A DNA stretch of 27,930 nt from Bacillota bacterium (GCA_029555925.1 JAKPQU010000132.1:1-27930); one strand, 5' to 3'. Positions 5,040 through 13,837 are shown, counted from the stretch's first letter. Numbers and translations are program-made. The notes: generated from the sequence alone by a model not told the origin.

Positions 5040-7499
5040 CTAAAATCCGACATCTCCTATACCCTTAAAATAAAACACTTCATTTTCTGTAACATATCCC
5101 TTTACGGTCACATGAACCCAGTATTTCCCTCCCGGCAATACTACAGACCCTTTTATCTCCGTATCGGACCATGAAGAAATATCTGCCGTACCTGTACTGT
5201 TATCATCAACCCTTACAAAAGTAACCTTTCCTTTTGCAGAATTGATATTTTTTCGGAAATTATTTCCCGAAAGGGTAAATCTTACTACAGAATAACTGTT
5301 GTTACTGTCTTTATTATCTCCGTCTTCATCCGTAACAGACGAAAGAACCGGTACATCGGGCACCTTTACATTGATCGTGTAACTGTTAAGAGAACCGAAA
5401 TAACCATGAACCTTTATGTAATAAGTGCCTGCCGGGAGAAGGGAAGATTCGAGATTTCTACCGGAAAATTCATCTTTTGCTTCAACTGATTCAGTGTTCT
5501 GAATTGTTTCTGATTTTTCAATCAATTTTTTCTGGCCGTCAAAGAGATAAAGATCAAGATCACCTGCACTGTGGGTAAATTCTATTGATGCATCTATAGA
5601 AGAAGATGTTTTCAGAGTTATTTTGTAAAAATTATCCAGTTCATAGGCTTCTATGGAATGTTCCGCACTGTAAGGAGGGGTTATTTCTGTGGCACTTTCA
5701 AAGGTATGTCCTATTTTTGACGCTTTTGATACACTTATATTATATTTTGAAGGATGTCCCTTTACACATATATAATAAGTCCCTGCAGGTAATTCTTCTG
5801 TTATTACCTTCTCTTTATCTTTGCCGTCACCGCTTCTTAACTGATTCTGTGAACTGTCATAAAGATACAGGTAAAGTCCGCTCTGTTCCGAATTTATCTG
5901 AATTCTTATAGATAATGGCTCTGTAATGGTTAATTTATAATAATTATCCTGTGAACCTTCTGTCATGTGAGATGCTCCGTACGGGAGATTTATGTCTGTA
6001 GCATTGGCAAAACTGTGGCCCATTACTGTTACATCGATGTTTATTACATAACTGTTTGCCTGTGAACCTTTTACGCATATATAAAAGATCCCCGGCTGAA
6101 GAGTGGCGGTGATGGATTCTTCGTTACTGTTTCCGGCAGATACCTGAACCTCATTTTTATTTGCATCATAGAGATAAAGATCTAAATTTCCCTTTGAATT
6201 ATTAAAGGTAATTTTACCGGACACGATGGAGGGAGATGTTATGTTTATTTTATAATAATTATTCCCTGATGAGGAGTTATATATATTTACATTTTTATAT
6301 GGTAATGTTACAGAAGTGGCCGACTCAAAGGAATGTCCCGTATCGATGTAAAGCGAAATATCTGCTGCGCCTGACGGGTAATAACCCAGGTAAGATGTTA
6401 CATTCTTTATCTTCTGTTGTGTATATTTCGAGTCAAGTGATTTTACCGCATTCCCCAGGGTTATTGTGGCAGGATTGAAGATCATTGAGTAAAATAAAAC
6501 TGTAGCAGTGGTCATTGCAATAGACTGCTTTTCTGACCATCCTGTGACAGCGCCGGCTCCTCTGTTATAGAGAGAATTACAGAGTGGATACTGGTTGTCT
6601 GTACTTTTTGTCCCTTTGGGAGCTCCGTTATAGAATATGGAAGACGGAAAAGGTTTTTCGTAATAATAATAATCAAAAAATTTGTTTGTCACATAATAGG
6701 AGGAATTAACATTTACCAGTCTGTAATTATACCAGTCATCCCAGTAACCCTGATCTTTTATAGAGGTAACATTCTGCCTTGTCTGAAGGAGTGTTACATA
6801 TTCCTTTGTACCGTCTTTTCTTTTGAAATTTATGAAATCACCGTCTCCGTTAAAAATAATTACTCCATAAAGATTAAGTGATTTAAAGGATTCTATATTT
6901 ATGGAAGAGCCGTTAAGACGGGTAACAGCGTATTTCATGGTATTTTTAAACCATTGTTCCATCGAATTAAGGCATGTTACATCATTGCTTCTTGATGATA
7001 CATCGGAATAAGCATTTATCATGATGACTTTGTTGTCTTTAATGGAATTTTGGGCAAAGAGGTCACTATCTTTTCCTTTCGCATCATCAGGTGGTTTTTC
7101 TATATCAGGCAGTTCGGGAAGAAGTTCCGAGGTAAGAATTTCTTCATCTTTCCAGCACGTAATGCCGCCTTTTTCGAAAATTACGGCAAGAGTATCACCG
7201 GTAAGAACCACATCTTCCACACCGGCAGTGTTTCGAAGTTCCTGTGCCAGATTTTCCATTGCTGACGTATTGCCAAAATTAATAGCTTCTTCTACTGTAG
7301 AAATAACCTGATTTTGAAGCTGAATTACCTGCGTTATCTCTTGCTCTGTGAGGGGAGTCCTTGTGGGAACAGGGATTGATGTGGGGGCAGTAATAATCTG
7401 ATTCGGATCTATGGAGACATCTGTTGTTGCGTCACCTCCGCATCCGGAAAGATATAAAATACAGAAGATAATTGTAAATAATAAAAACTTCCCTTTCAT
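5040..7499 (-). CDS. Lipoprotein: pseudo-caspase-like domain, three PPC domains, IPT/TIG-like domain
   Basis: This is an 819-residue predicted lipoprotein (lipobox LSGC, Cys20). Residues about 155-355 resemble a caspase/gingipain-like (clan CD) core: LNLYGVIIFNGDGDF where a catalytic His-Gly is expected, SSIFYNGAPKG where the Cys is expected, then LCNSLYNRGAGAVTGWSEKQS. If aligned correctly, both catalytic residues are lost. Three pre-peptidase C-terminal (PPC) domains follow at about 388-490, 494-590 and 597-712, each starting GH(S/T)FxxAT, with LDLYLYD and PAGTYYICVKG. An IPT-like domain (716-812) matches that of the neighbouring lipoprotein. The start at 7499 is chosen because AAAGGA lies eight bases upstream, rather than the in-frame ATG at 7508. 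PPC domains usually accompany secreted peptidases. This one is probably a surface binding protein; the peptidase-like call is moderate. Confidence 0.8.
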   Translation of the reverse strand: MKGKFLLFTIIFCILYLSGCGGDATTDVSIDPNQIITAPTSIPVPTRTPLTEQEITQVIQLQNQVISTVEEAINFGNTSAMENLAQELRNTAGVEDVVLTGDTLAVIFEKGGITCWKDEEILTSELLPELPDIEKPPDDAKGKDSDLFAQNSIKDNKVIMINAYSDVSSRSNDVTCLNSMEQWFKNTMKYAVTRLNGSSINIESFKSLNLYGVIIFNGDGDFINFKRKDGTKEYVTLLQTRQNVTSIKDQGYWDDWYNYRLVNVNSSYYVTNKFFDYYYYEKPFPSSIFYNGAPKGTKSTDNQYPLCNSLYNRGAGAVTGWSEKQSIAMTTATVLFYSMIFNPATITLGNAVKSLDSKYTQQKIKNVTSYLGYYPSGAADISLYIDTGHSFESATSVTLPYKNVNIYNSSSGNNYYKINITSPSIVSGKITFNNSKGNLDLYLYDANKNEVQVSAGNSNEESITATLQPGIFYICVKGSQANSYVINIDVTVMGHSFANATDINLPYGASHMTEGSQDNYYKLTITEPLSIRIQINSEQSGLYLYLYDSSQNQLRSGDGKDKEKVITEELPAGTYYICVKGHPSKYNISVSKASKIGHTFESATEITPPYSAEHSIEAYELDNFYKITLKTSSSIDASIEFTHSAGDLDLYLFDGQKKLIEKSETIQNTESVEAKDEFSGRNLESSLLPAGTYYIKVHGYFGSLNSYTINVKVPDVPVLSSVTDEDGDNKDSNNSYSVVRFTLSGNNFRKNINSAKGKVTFVRVDDNSTGTADISSWSDTEIKGSVVLPGGKYWVHVTVKGYVTENEVFYFKGIGDVGF

Positions 7500-7644
7500 A
7501 ATGAGCATCCTTTCACTCTTTACATAAAGTAGATTTTAGGATAAAATATAGATGAAATATATTAACATGTATTTTTTCACACTGTCCGCCCTTAAGCATG
7601 GCTCTTCGCAATTCCCTGCTTTTTGAAGCGGACTTTTTATTTTA

Positions 7645-7822
7645 TTTATATACTATCTTACATACAGGCAATTCCTGTGCCACTGACTGTAATAATCTTT
7701 TATAATTCTTTAAACTATATATATTATAAGGCAGAAAAATTTTTCAGGCAATGAGAAAAACAACAATTTTTTTCAGAGAAAAGTGTAAAATTTTACACTC
7801 TGTAAAATTTACACTTTTACAC
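7645..7822. repeat. Dispersed repeat, copy B (in the 7500-7889 gene-free stretch)
   Basis: The 390-base gap between the lipoprotein and the sigma-54 activator contains no convincing gene. Most of its centre is a second copy of the repeat at 1-174, with TACAGGCAATT, TATAAGGCAGAAAA and a terminal 40-bp inverted repeat at 7779-7818. The inverted repeat contains the 16-bp palindrome GTGTAAAATTTTACAC, and its arms differ by one inserted base. Downstream come a weak GAAGG/CCTTC hairpin (7834-7851) and a heptamer array. The left part (7500-7640) is the upstream region of the lipoprotein gene, in which I see no confident promoter. Confidence 0.6.
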
Positions 7823-7860
7823 ATTTTCGGTATGAAGGAGATTTCGCCTTCTTCTTACCC

Positions 7861-7895
7861 ATCACGCATTACGCATCACGCATTACGTATTACGT
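7861..7895. repeat. Heptamer array carrying a gene's stop codon
   Basis: Five tandem heptamers run ATCACGC, ATTACGC, ATCACGC, ATTACGT and ATTACGT. The stop codon of the minus-strand sigma-54 activator (7890-7892) lies inside the fifth unit, so the last Thr codon and TAA come from the repeat. On that gene's strand the units read GTAATGC/GTGATGC. Confidence 0.88.
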
Positions 7896-10136
7896 CTCCA
7901 TAATATTATACATTTTAATTTTCTTATAAAGAGTCGGTCTGCTCATATTGAGTATTCTTGCTGCTTTTGCCACGTTCCATTTATTTTCTTTCATTGTCGT
8001 GAATATTAATTCTATTTCTGATTTATTACCGTTATAATATTCGTCACTGTTCATAACGTTCAGGAAATAAGGAGGAATATCTTCTGGTGTAATGATGTTA
8101 TCATGATTTACTATAAAGGCATGTTCTATGGCATTTTCAAGTTCTCTTACATTACCGGGCCAGGAATAAGTGCTGAATATATGTTCTACTTCTTTTGACA
8201 TACTTTTAATATTTTTTTTCATAGACATGTTTAATTTCCTTATAAAATATTCGGCAAGAAGAGGTATATCATCTTTTCTTTCCCTCAGAGGAGGCAGATT
8301 TATTTCTATTATATTAAGTCTATAAAAAAGATCTTCTCTGAAAGTTCCATTCAGGACTTTTTCCCTGAGATCCTTGTTTGTGGCAACAATTATACGCACA
8401 TCTACAGTGAAGGTATTTTCGCTTCCTACAGGTTTGATTTCTTTTTCCTGAATAACCCTGAGGAGTTTCTTCTGCATTTCAATTGATATGTCACCTATTT
8501 CATCAAGAAATATAGTTCCCCCTTCTGCTTTCTGAAAAAGACCCATTTTGTCTCTTATTGCTCCAGTAAAAGCCCCTTTTATGTGACCGAAAAGTTCACT
8601 TTCCTGAAGATTTTCCGAAAGACCGGAACAGTTGACCTTTATAAGCGGTTTGTGTCTGCGAAGTCCTCTGTTGTGGAGTGCTTCCGCTACAAGTTCCTTT
8701 CCTGTTCCCGTCTCACCTGTAATAAGAACGGTTGTTTCCGTATCGGAAAGATCTTCTATGAGGCTATAAATTTTTCTCATAGGAATACTTTTGCCGATAA
8801 TATTGTAAAATGAAGAAATCTCTGCCTTTTTTGTCTCTCTGGAAGAAAAATTGTTTTTAAATAAAAGGTTCGCAAAAATATTACCTGTTATTTTAATGAG
8901 TCTTATGTCAATTTCTTCCCATGTCTTTTCATGGTCTTCTGTAAAGAAACCGACAAAACCAACAGGAATATTATTATAAATAAGAGGGTTGATAAGAAAG
9001 GATTTTACTCCTGAAGCGGAGAGAAATTTTTTTTCTTTTTCTCCTTCGGAAGGAATGGAAGAAAGTGACGGTATATTAATTAAATTGTAGGACATTAATT
9101 TTTCATTTAACCATGGAAAAACTTTTCTGGAAATTTCTTTGAAGATTTCTGCACTGTCTCTGTTACTTTCTTTACACCATTCGTAAATACGAGAAATTCT
9201 TTTGAAATCGTCCGAATATACTGCAATTAACCCTCTGTCTCCATTCAGGAATTTTGAAGTAGCCATAAGAGAATGCTTTATATCTTTTTCTATATCACGA
9301 GAATTTATGAATCTTGTTGCAATGTTTGCAGCCAGTTCTTCCATTACAATCCATTTGTTTATAAACTCTTCCGATTTTTTTCTTTCAGTTATATCAAGCC
9401 AGCTTCCGACTGTTTCCGTTATATTTCCACTGCTGTCTGTAAAAAATTTCTTTTTATCATAAATCCATCTGTACGTTCCATCTGAATGAAGCATACGGTA
9501 TTCATCGGAAATAGAGCCGTTTCCCTTTACAGATGAAGGACGAAAAAGCACTTTCCCTGTGTCATCTCTGTGGATTTTTTCATGCCAGAAGCATTTATTG
9601 GCTATAAATTCAGATGGAGTGTAGCCCAGAAGAGACGTAATGTTATCGCTTATATAAGTAAAATTTTTGTAATCATAAGAACTGCATGTGTAAATTACCG
9701 CAGTAGAACTCGACAGAAGATGATGTAGCATTTCCTTTGACATGGAGTCATAATGTTTTTTTATATTTTCATGTTTTTCTATAACTTTGTTTACTGTCTC
9801 GGTAAAATCCTTCAGAGAAAAAGGTTTGGTGATATAATCATCTGCACCGATATTCATACCGTATCTTATATCTTCTTTACAGGATTTTGCTGTAAGGAAA
9901 ATAAATGGGATTGCCGACGTTGCCCTGTTGTGTTTGAGTTTTTTTAATACTTCATAACCGTCTATGCCCGGCATCATAATATCACATATTATGAGTGAAG
10001 GAGAGTATTTTTCTGCAAGATTAAGCCCTTCCTGACCGCTGGTTGCTTCATATACCTGAAAACCTTCAATGGAAAGAAAAGAATTTATCTGTTTTTGTAA
10101 TGATTTACTGTCTTCAATTACAAGAATTTTTTTCAT
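7890..10136 (-). CDS. Sigma-54-dependent activator, REC-PAS-GAF-AAA+-Fis HTH
   Basis: This is a 748-residue response regulator that should activate sigma-54 promoters. The N-terminal receiver has Asp52 as phosphoacceptor, with Glu8/Asp9, Thr82 and Lys104. A PAS domain (about 140-255) ends in the PAC-like GSWLDITERK, and a GAF-like domain spans about 275-425. The AAA+ domain (about 445-675) has Walker A GETGTGKE (474-481), the sigma-54 contact loop GAFTGA (521-526), Walker B GGTIFLDEIGD (539-549) and a WPGNVREL segment. A Fis-type helix-turn-helix occupies about 708-742 (NVAKAARILNMSRPTLYKK). Having PAS and GAF between receiver and AAA+ is less common than plain NtrC order and implies a second, direct signal input. 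No sensor kinase is adjacent. The ribosome site before the ATG is weak. I see no sigma-54 promoter in the window, so its targets are unknown. Confidence 0.93.
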   Translation of the reverse strand: MKKILVIEDSKSLQKQINSFLSIEGFQVYEATSGQEGLNLAEKYSPSLIICDIMMPGIDGYEVLKKLKHNRATSAIPFIFLTAKSCKEDIRYGMNIGADDYITKPFSLKDFTETVNKVIEKHENIKKHYDSMSKEMLHHLLSSSTAVIYTCSSYDYKNFTYISDNITSLLGYTPSEFIANKCFWHEKIHRDDTGKVLFRPSSVKGNGSISDEYRMLHSDGTYRWIYDKKKFFTDSSGNITETVGSWLDITERKKSEEFINKWIVMEELAANIATRFINSRDIEKDIKHSLMATSKFLNGDRGLIAVYSDDFKRISRIYEWCKESNRDSAEIFKEISRKVFPWLNEKLMSYNLINIPSLSSIPSEGEKEKKFLSASGVKSFLINPLIYNNIPVGFVGFFTEDHEKTWEEIDIRLIKITGNIFANLLFKNNFSSRETKKAEISSFYNIIGKSIPMRKIYSLIEDLSDTETTVLITGETGTGKELVAEALHNRGLRRHKPLIKVNCSGLSENLQESELFGHIKGAFTGAIRDKMGLFQKAEGGTIFLDEIGDISIEMQKKLLRVIQEKEIKPVGSENTFTVDVRIIVATNKDLREKVLNGTFREDLFYRLNIIEINLPPLRERKDDIPLLAEYFIRKLNMSMKKNIKSMSKEVEHIFSTYSWPGNVRELENAIEHAFIVNHDNIITPEDIPPYFLNVMNSDEYYNGNKSEIELIFTTMKENKWNVAKAARILNMSRPTLYKKIKMYNIMET

Positions 10137-10226
10137 TGTTTATCTGTGATTACAAATCATAATGAGTATTTGCCGTTATTATTAAATATACATTCGATGT
10201 ATTTATATACTATTCCTTCTGTAAAT

Positions 10227-10258
10227 AAAAAAAACATCTCCATGGAGATGTTTTTTTT
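10227..10258 (-). terminator. Perfect-palindrome bidirectional terminator
   Basis: Eight A residues, CATCTC, CATG, GAGATG and eight T residues make a perfect 32-base palindrome. It forms a GC-containing stem with a T run on either strand, and lies 34 bases beyond the stop of the permease gene (minus strand). It should end the permease operon and insulate the sigma-54 activator gene, which starts at 10136. Confidence 0.92.
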
Positions 10259-10291
10259 ATTTTTTTCTGTGACTGTCCGGATATAGATCTT

Positions 10292-11788
10292 TTATTCGGG
10301 AGCCGTTCTGTCCATATTCTGTTTATGCATTACACTGTGATGTCTTCCGTAAAGAAGATATATAATAAAACCTATGAAGAGCCATACAAAAAGCCTGAGC
10401 CATGTCATCCATCCCAGATATACCATCATACCGAGATTAAATGCTATACCAAGGAAAGGAACAACAGGAACCCAGGGACATTTGAATGGCCTCGGGTGGT
10501 CCGGTCTTACATGTCTCATAAGCCATACGGATGCACATACTATTACAAATGCAAGGAGTGTGCCTATATTTACAAGATAGGCAAGATCCTCTAGAGGAAC
10601 AAGGGATGCTCCGAGAGAAACTACTACTCCCATCAGTAATGTAGCCCTGTGAGGTGTTTTGAATACTGGATGAACTACTGCAAATATATGTTTCGGCATG
10701 AGGCCGTCACGGGACATGGCAAGGAATATTCTCGGCTGGCTGAGCATCATGACGAGAAGTACACTTGTAATACCGGCAATGGCTCCCAGGGATACGATAA
10801 ATACGATACTGTTCCATCCATGGGCGGAGAAAGCTGTTGCCACGGGAGCTTCAATGTCAATCATCTTGTATGGCACCATACCTGTCAGCACTCCTGCCAC
10901 AAGTATATAGAGTAATGTGCATATGGCAAGCGATGCCACAATACCTATGGGAACATCTCTTTTGGGATTGACTGCTTCTTCTGCATGAGTTGATATGGAA
11001 TCAAACCCTATATAGGCAAAAAATACATAGGCAGCGCCTTTCATTACTCCCGGAAATCCGAATTCAGGAGGTATAAAGGGATGCCAGTTTTTAGTATCTA
11101 TAAAAAATGAACCTGCTATTATTACAACAAGCACTATGGCAACTTTGAACATAACCATGGCGGAATTAAAGCCCGCACTTTCTCTTATACCCTTTACGAG
11201 AATGATGGTTATTATCCATACTATTAAAAAAGCAGGGAGGTTAAACCATGAGCTCACAGGGGCACCGCTTCCTATATAGGCACCCTGAACCATAGCAGGC
11301 AAATGTGTCACTATATGTTTTGTCGTAAGAGGATCATTTGTGAGAAATCCCGGAACATGAAGATTGAATACTTCCAGGAGTTTCAGGAAATATTTTGACC
11401 ACCCGTGGGCAACTGTGGCCGATCCTACCGCATATTCCAGGATGAGATCCCACCCTATAATCCATGCAAACACTTCACCCAGCGTGGCATAGGCATAGGT
11501 ATAGGCGCTGCCCGCTACGGGTGTCATGGCCGCAAATTCTGCATAACAGAAGGCGGCAAAGGCACATCCAAGGCCTGATACTATGAAAGAAAGCATAAGA
11601 GATGGCCCTGCCATGGTTTTGGCAGTAAGTCCTACGAGAACGAAAATACCTGTACCTATAATAGCTCCCACTCCAAGACTGGTAAGGGCAACAGGGCCGA
11701 GAATTCTTCTCAGTCTGTGCTCGCCACTGTCCATTTCTTCCTGGAGCATTTCAAGGGATTTCGTGGCAAACATCTGTTTAAATAGCAT
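10292..11788 (-). CDS. APC-superfamily amino-acid permease (CAT family, YfnA-like)
   Basis: This 498-residue inner-membrane transporter has about 12 hydrophobic segments. The first helix carries GVGAIIGTGIFVLVG, the substrate-binding signature of APC transporters. FFAYIGFDSISTHAEEAVNPKRDVPIGI in the middle and LSQPRIFLAMSRDGLMP further on are typical of the cationic amino-acid transporter (CAT) subgroup, and length is normal. Members import amino acids by proton symport or exchange; the substrate cannot be read from sequence. GGGAGG lies just upstream of the ATG. The gene follows the PsbP-like gene by 12 bases, so the two form an operon, ended by the palindrome at 10227-10258. Confidence 0.92.
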   Translation of the reverse strand: MLFKQMFATKSLEMLQEEMDSGEHRLRRILGPVALTSLGVGAIIGTGIFVLVGLTAKTMAGPSLMLSFIVSGLGCAFAAFCYAEFAAMTPVAGSAYTYAYATLGEVFAWIIGWDLILEYAVGSATVAHGWSKYFLKLLEVFNLHVPGFLTNDPLTTKHIVTHLPAMVQGAYIGSGAPVSSWFNLPAFLIVWIITIILVKGIRESAGFNSAMVMFKVAIVLVVIIAGSFFIDTKNWHPFIPPEFGFPGVMKGAAYVFFAYIGFDSISTHAEEAVNPKRDVPIGIVASLAICTLLYILVAGVLTGMVPYKMIDIEAPVATAFSAHGWNSIVFIVSLGAIAGITSVLLVMMLSQPRIFLAMSRDGLMPKHIFAVVHPVFKTPHRATLLMGVVVSLGASLVPLEDLAYLVNIGTLLAFVIVCASVWLMRHVRPDHPRPFKCPWVPVVPFLGIAFNLGMMVYLGWMTWLRLFVWLFIGFIIYLLYGRHHSVMHKQNMDRTAPE

Positions 11789-11800
11789 AATATCCTCCCT

Positions 11801-12733
11801 CTAATTCACTTTAAAACTGTCAGCAACAGATTTGAATATTTCTTCGAATTTACTGAAGTTTTCTTCATTGGCCGAACCTGTGATTATATAGGCAGAACCT
11901 TTACTTAATATGCAGGTCTGAAGAGTTCTTGAAGCAAAAGCCTGACCCGGTATTGTGAATTCATAATCTACTACTGCCTGATAGGCAGCTATTCCGTTTA
12001 TGGTTTTCTCAGTTTCAGATATGACTGTTGCACCCTTTAAAATATCGGTTCTGTGATTGAATGCCGTGAAAGCATATTCCACAGGTGTAATATCTTCGAC
12101 CCTGCAAAGGGGAACTATTATATCAATATCTTTCTGTTTGAAATTCAAACCTTTCAATTTATTAACAAAATCTTCTTTCTTTATTATAACCTTTATCTGT
12201 GACATAGTAACTGCAATAATTTCATTAATTTCCTGAGCATTAAAGGATAATTCTTCCAGCTTTTTTATTAATTCTTCTTTTGTAAATATCATATTTTTTA
12301 TAGACTCTATTTTACTGACTTTTTCCCGGGAAATCTTATCTTTAAAGGCAGCCATGTTTTTATCATCTATTTTGAACCATACAATGGATTTTACTTTTTC
12401 CATAAGTTCCTGAGGGATTTTATCTTTCAGATTTTCCAGTGTTTTATCATCAATTCTATACCATTCAGGCATTTTTTCTATAATTATATTTACCGTTATA
12501 CTGGTGCATGAGTCAGTATATCCGGGGATTTTCATTTCTTTTGGGCCTATAAGTGCCAGGGGAACCCTTGTTTTACCACTGTCATCTGAAGTCCATCCTT
12601 CAGGAACTGTGATGGTGAATTTCTGATCGGGGCTGCCTTTGTCATAGGTGTAATCAACTGCTGAACAATAATTTAAGACAATTACTACTGAAATAATGAG
12701 AGCCAGAGAAATAATAAGATATTTTTTCTTCAT
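11801..12733 (-). CDS. Exported PsbP/DcrB-like protein with helical insertion
   Basis: This 310-residue protein has an N-terminal signal or anchor (residues 1-25). The Cys in VLNYCSA lacks a standard lipobox. Residues about 36-90 (FTITVPEGWTSD) and 216-310 (ISETEKTINGIAAYQAVVDY, then SAYIITGSANEENFSKFEEIFKSVADSFKV) together resemble the PsbP/DcrB/DUF1795 fold: an early FTI-PEGW strand and a late FxxIxxSF helix. Between them, about 93-215 is a charged helical insertion made of two doubled motifs: IDDK(T/N)...F(K)DKI at 94 and 122, and (T/K)KE(E/D)-(L/F)xxKL at 151 and 186. AGGAGG precedes the ATG. It is first in an operon with an amino-acid permease and may act at the membrane beside it, which is inference only. 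Confidence 0.75.
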   Translation of the reverse strand: MKKKYLIISLALIISVVIVLNYCSAVDYTYDKGSPDQKFTITVPEGWTSDDSGKTRVPLALIGPKEMKIPGYTDSCTSITVNIIIEKMPEWYRIDDKTLENLKDKIPQELMEKVKSIVWFKIDDKNMAAFKDKISREKVSKIESIKNMIFTKEELIKKLEELSFNAQEINEIIAVTMSQIKVIIKKEDFVNKLKGLNFKQKDIDIIVPLCRVEDITPVEYAFTAFNHRTDILKGATVISETEKTINGIAAYQAVVDYEFTIPGQAFASRTLQTCILSKGSAYIITGSANEENFSKFEEIFKSVADSFKVN

Positions 12734-12853
12734 TACATACCTCCTGTGCTTTTGATATTTACCATTATCTGTAATTCATATTACAAAATTTTTCAGTTAA
12801 TTCTATTTATGTGACATGGAATCCTTTTTATTATTTTTTTTTCCTTTTCTTCG

Positions 12854-12862
12854 TGCTATAAT
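12854..12862 (+). promoter_or_regulatory. Extended -10 promoter element for the esterase/AI-2E operon
   Basis: TGCTATAAT matches an extended -10 box (TGn followed by consensus TATAAT). No good -35 is visible, as expected for extended -10 promoters. Transcription would start around 12869, inside the heptamer array that precedes the esterase gene. Confidence 0.55.
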
Positions 12863-12866
12863 GGTC

Positions 12867-12894
12867 GTGACGCGTGACGCGTGACAGGTGAGTC
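12867..12894. repeat. Heptamer array (GTGACGC)n at a 5' leader
   Basis: Units run GTGACGC, GTGACGC, GTGACAG and GTGAGTC. A GTG of the third unit (12881) would open an in-frame N-terminal extension of the esterase, but it is probably not the true start. The array lies in a divergent intergenic space directly after an extended -10 element. Confidence 0.8.
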
Positions 12895-12913
12895 ATGGGA
12901 GTGTGTAACAGAT

Positions 12914-13831
12914 ATGAAACATACCGGAGTAAACAGAAAGTTTGTTATTGTTATAGCCGTATGGATGTTATTGATAACAGCAGTTATAGTGTGTTTATGG
13001 CATAAGAAATCCTTTTCTAAAGACAGTGACGAATATAAAATTTTTTCTAATGTACTTTATGCGGAAATCCCTGGATTTGATAAGAACCTGACCAGTCTTG
13101 ACCTTTATGTGCCGAAAAAAGGCGATAAATTACCTGTTATGGTATTTATCCATGGCGGCGCATGGAGGATGGGTGATAAAAGCAATCACAGCAAAAAACC
13201 TTTAAGATTTGTCAGAGAAGGCTATATATTTGCCAGTATAAATTACAGAATGTCACCGGGTGTGACATTTCCTGTTTATGTTCAGGATGTGGCAAAAGCT
13301 ATCGGCTGGATATATAAAAATATTTCCACTTACGGAGGTGACAGAGATAAGATTTTCATTATGGGACATTCTGCAGGAGCCCATCTGGCAGCTCTTGTCG
13401 CTATAGATGGGAAATATCTCGAAGAGGAAGGATACAAATTAGATCTGCTGAAAGGTGTTGTATTACTTGACGGTGCAGGTTATGATATACCGAAGATAAA
13501 GGAAGTAAATAAAAATTTATTTAACCGTCTCTATAAACCTGCCTTCGGCGATAATCCTGTCATATTAAAAGAAGCATCACCTTTATATCATGTAGAAAAA
13601 GGCAGAGATATTCCTCCTTTTTTTATTATCTATGCAGGAAGCCGCGAAATGTCTAAACTGGAATCTGCATGGCTTGAAGAATCTTTGAAAAATGCAGGAG
13701 TCCATGCGGAGTTATATCATGCCAGCGATAAAAATCATGGCACCTTAAACAGAGAACTCGGTGCAGATAAAGATGAAGCTACAGAAAAAATTCTGGAATT
13801 CCTTAAAAAAATAACAGATGGAAGGTTTTAG
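12914..13831 (+). CDS. Alpha/beta-hydrolase esterase (HSL/kynurenine-formamidase-like), membrane-anchored
   Basis: This protein of about 305 residues has one N-terminal hydrophobic helix (about 10-28) that should anchor it in the membrane, with an extracytoplasmic hydrolase domain. The oxyanion motif HGGAW is at 80-84, the nucleophile elbow GHSAG at 151-155 (Ser153), and the catalytic His probably His275 in KNHGTLN. The acidic member may be Glu245 in GSREMS, where related enzymes have Asp. NYRMSP (110-115) is also typical. It should hydrolyse a carboxylic ester or amide of unknown identity. The start at 12914 is uncertain: GGGAG lies about 12 bases upstream, and an alternative GTG at 12881 lies in a heptamer array. 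The AI-2E-type gene follows after six bases, so they form an operon. Confidence 0.87.
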   Translation: MKHTGVNRKFVIVIAVWMLLITAVIVCLWHKKSFSKDSDEYKIFSNVLYAEIPGFDKNLTSLDLYVPKKGDKLPVMVFIHGGAWRMGDKSNHSKKPLRFVREGYIFASINYRMSPGVTFPVYVQDVAKAIGWIYKNISTYGGDRDKIFIMGHSAGAHLAALVAIDGKYLEEEGYKLDLLKGVVLLDGAGYDIPKIKEVNKNLFNRLYKPAFGDNPVILKEASPLYHVEKGRDIPPFFIIYAGSREMSKLESAWLEESLKNAGVHAELYHASDKNHGTLNRELGADKDEATEKILEFLKKITDGRF

Positions 13832-13837
13832 CTTTTA

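Noticed and set aside
10188..10202. ATACAT-TCG-ATGTAT as an operator for the sigma-54 activator gene
   Set aside because: A 6-bp inverted repeat in very AT-rich DNA is expected by chance and has no second copy in the window.
10325..10915. Plus-strand reading frames opposite the permease
   Set aside because: They are antisense shadows of a clear transporter gene and have no ribosome sites or recognisable domains.
12881..12913. Upstream GTG start of the esterase
   Set aside because: The GTG lies in a heptamer repeat just after the likely transcription start, and the extra residues resemble nothing; the ATG at 12914 begins a normal membrane anchor.
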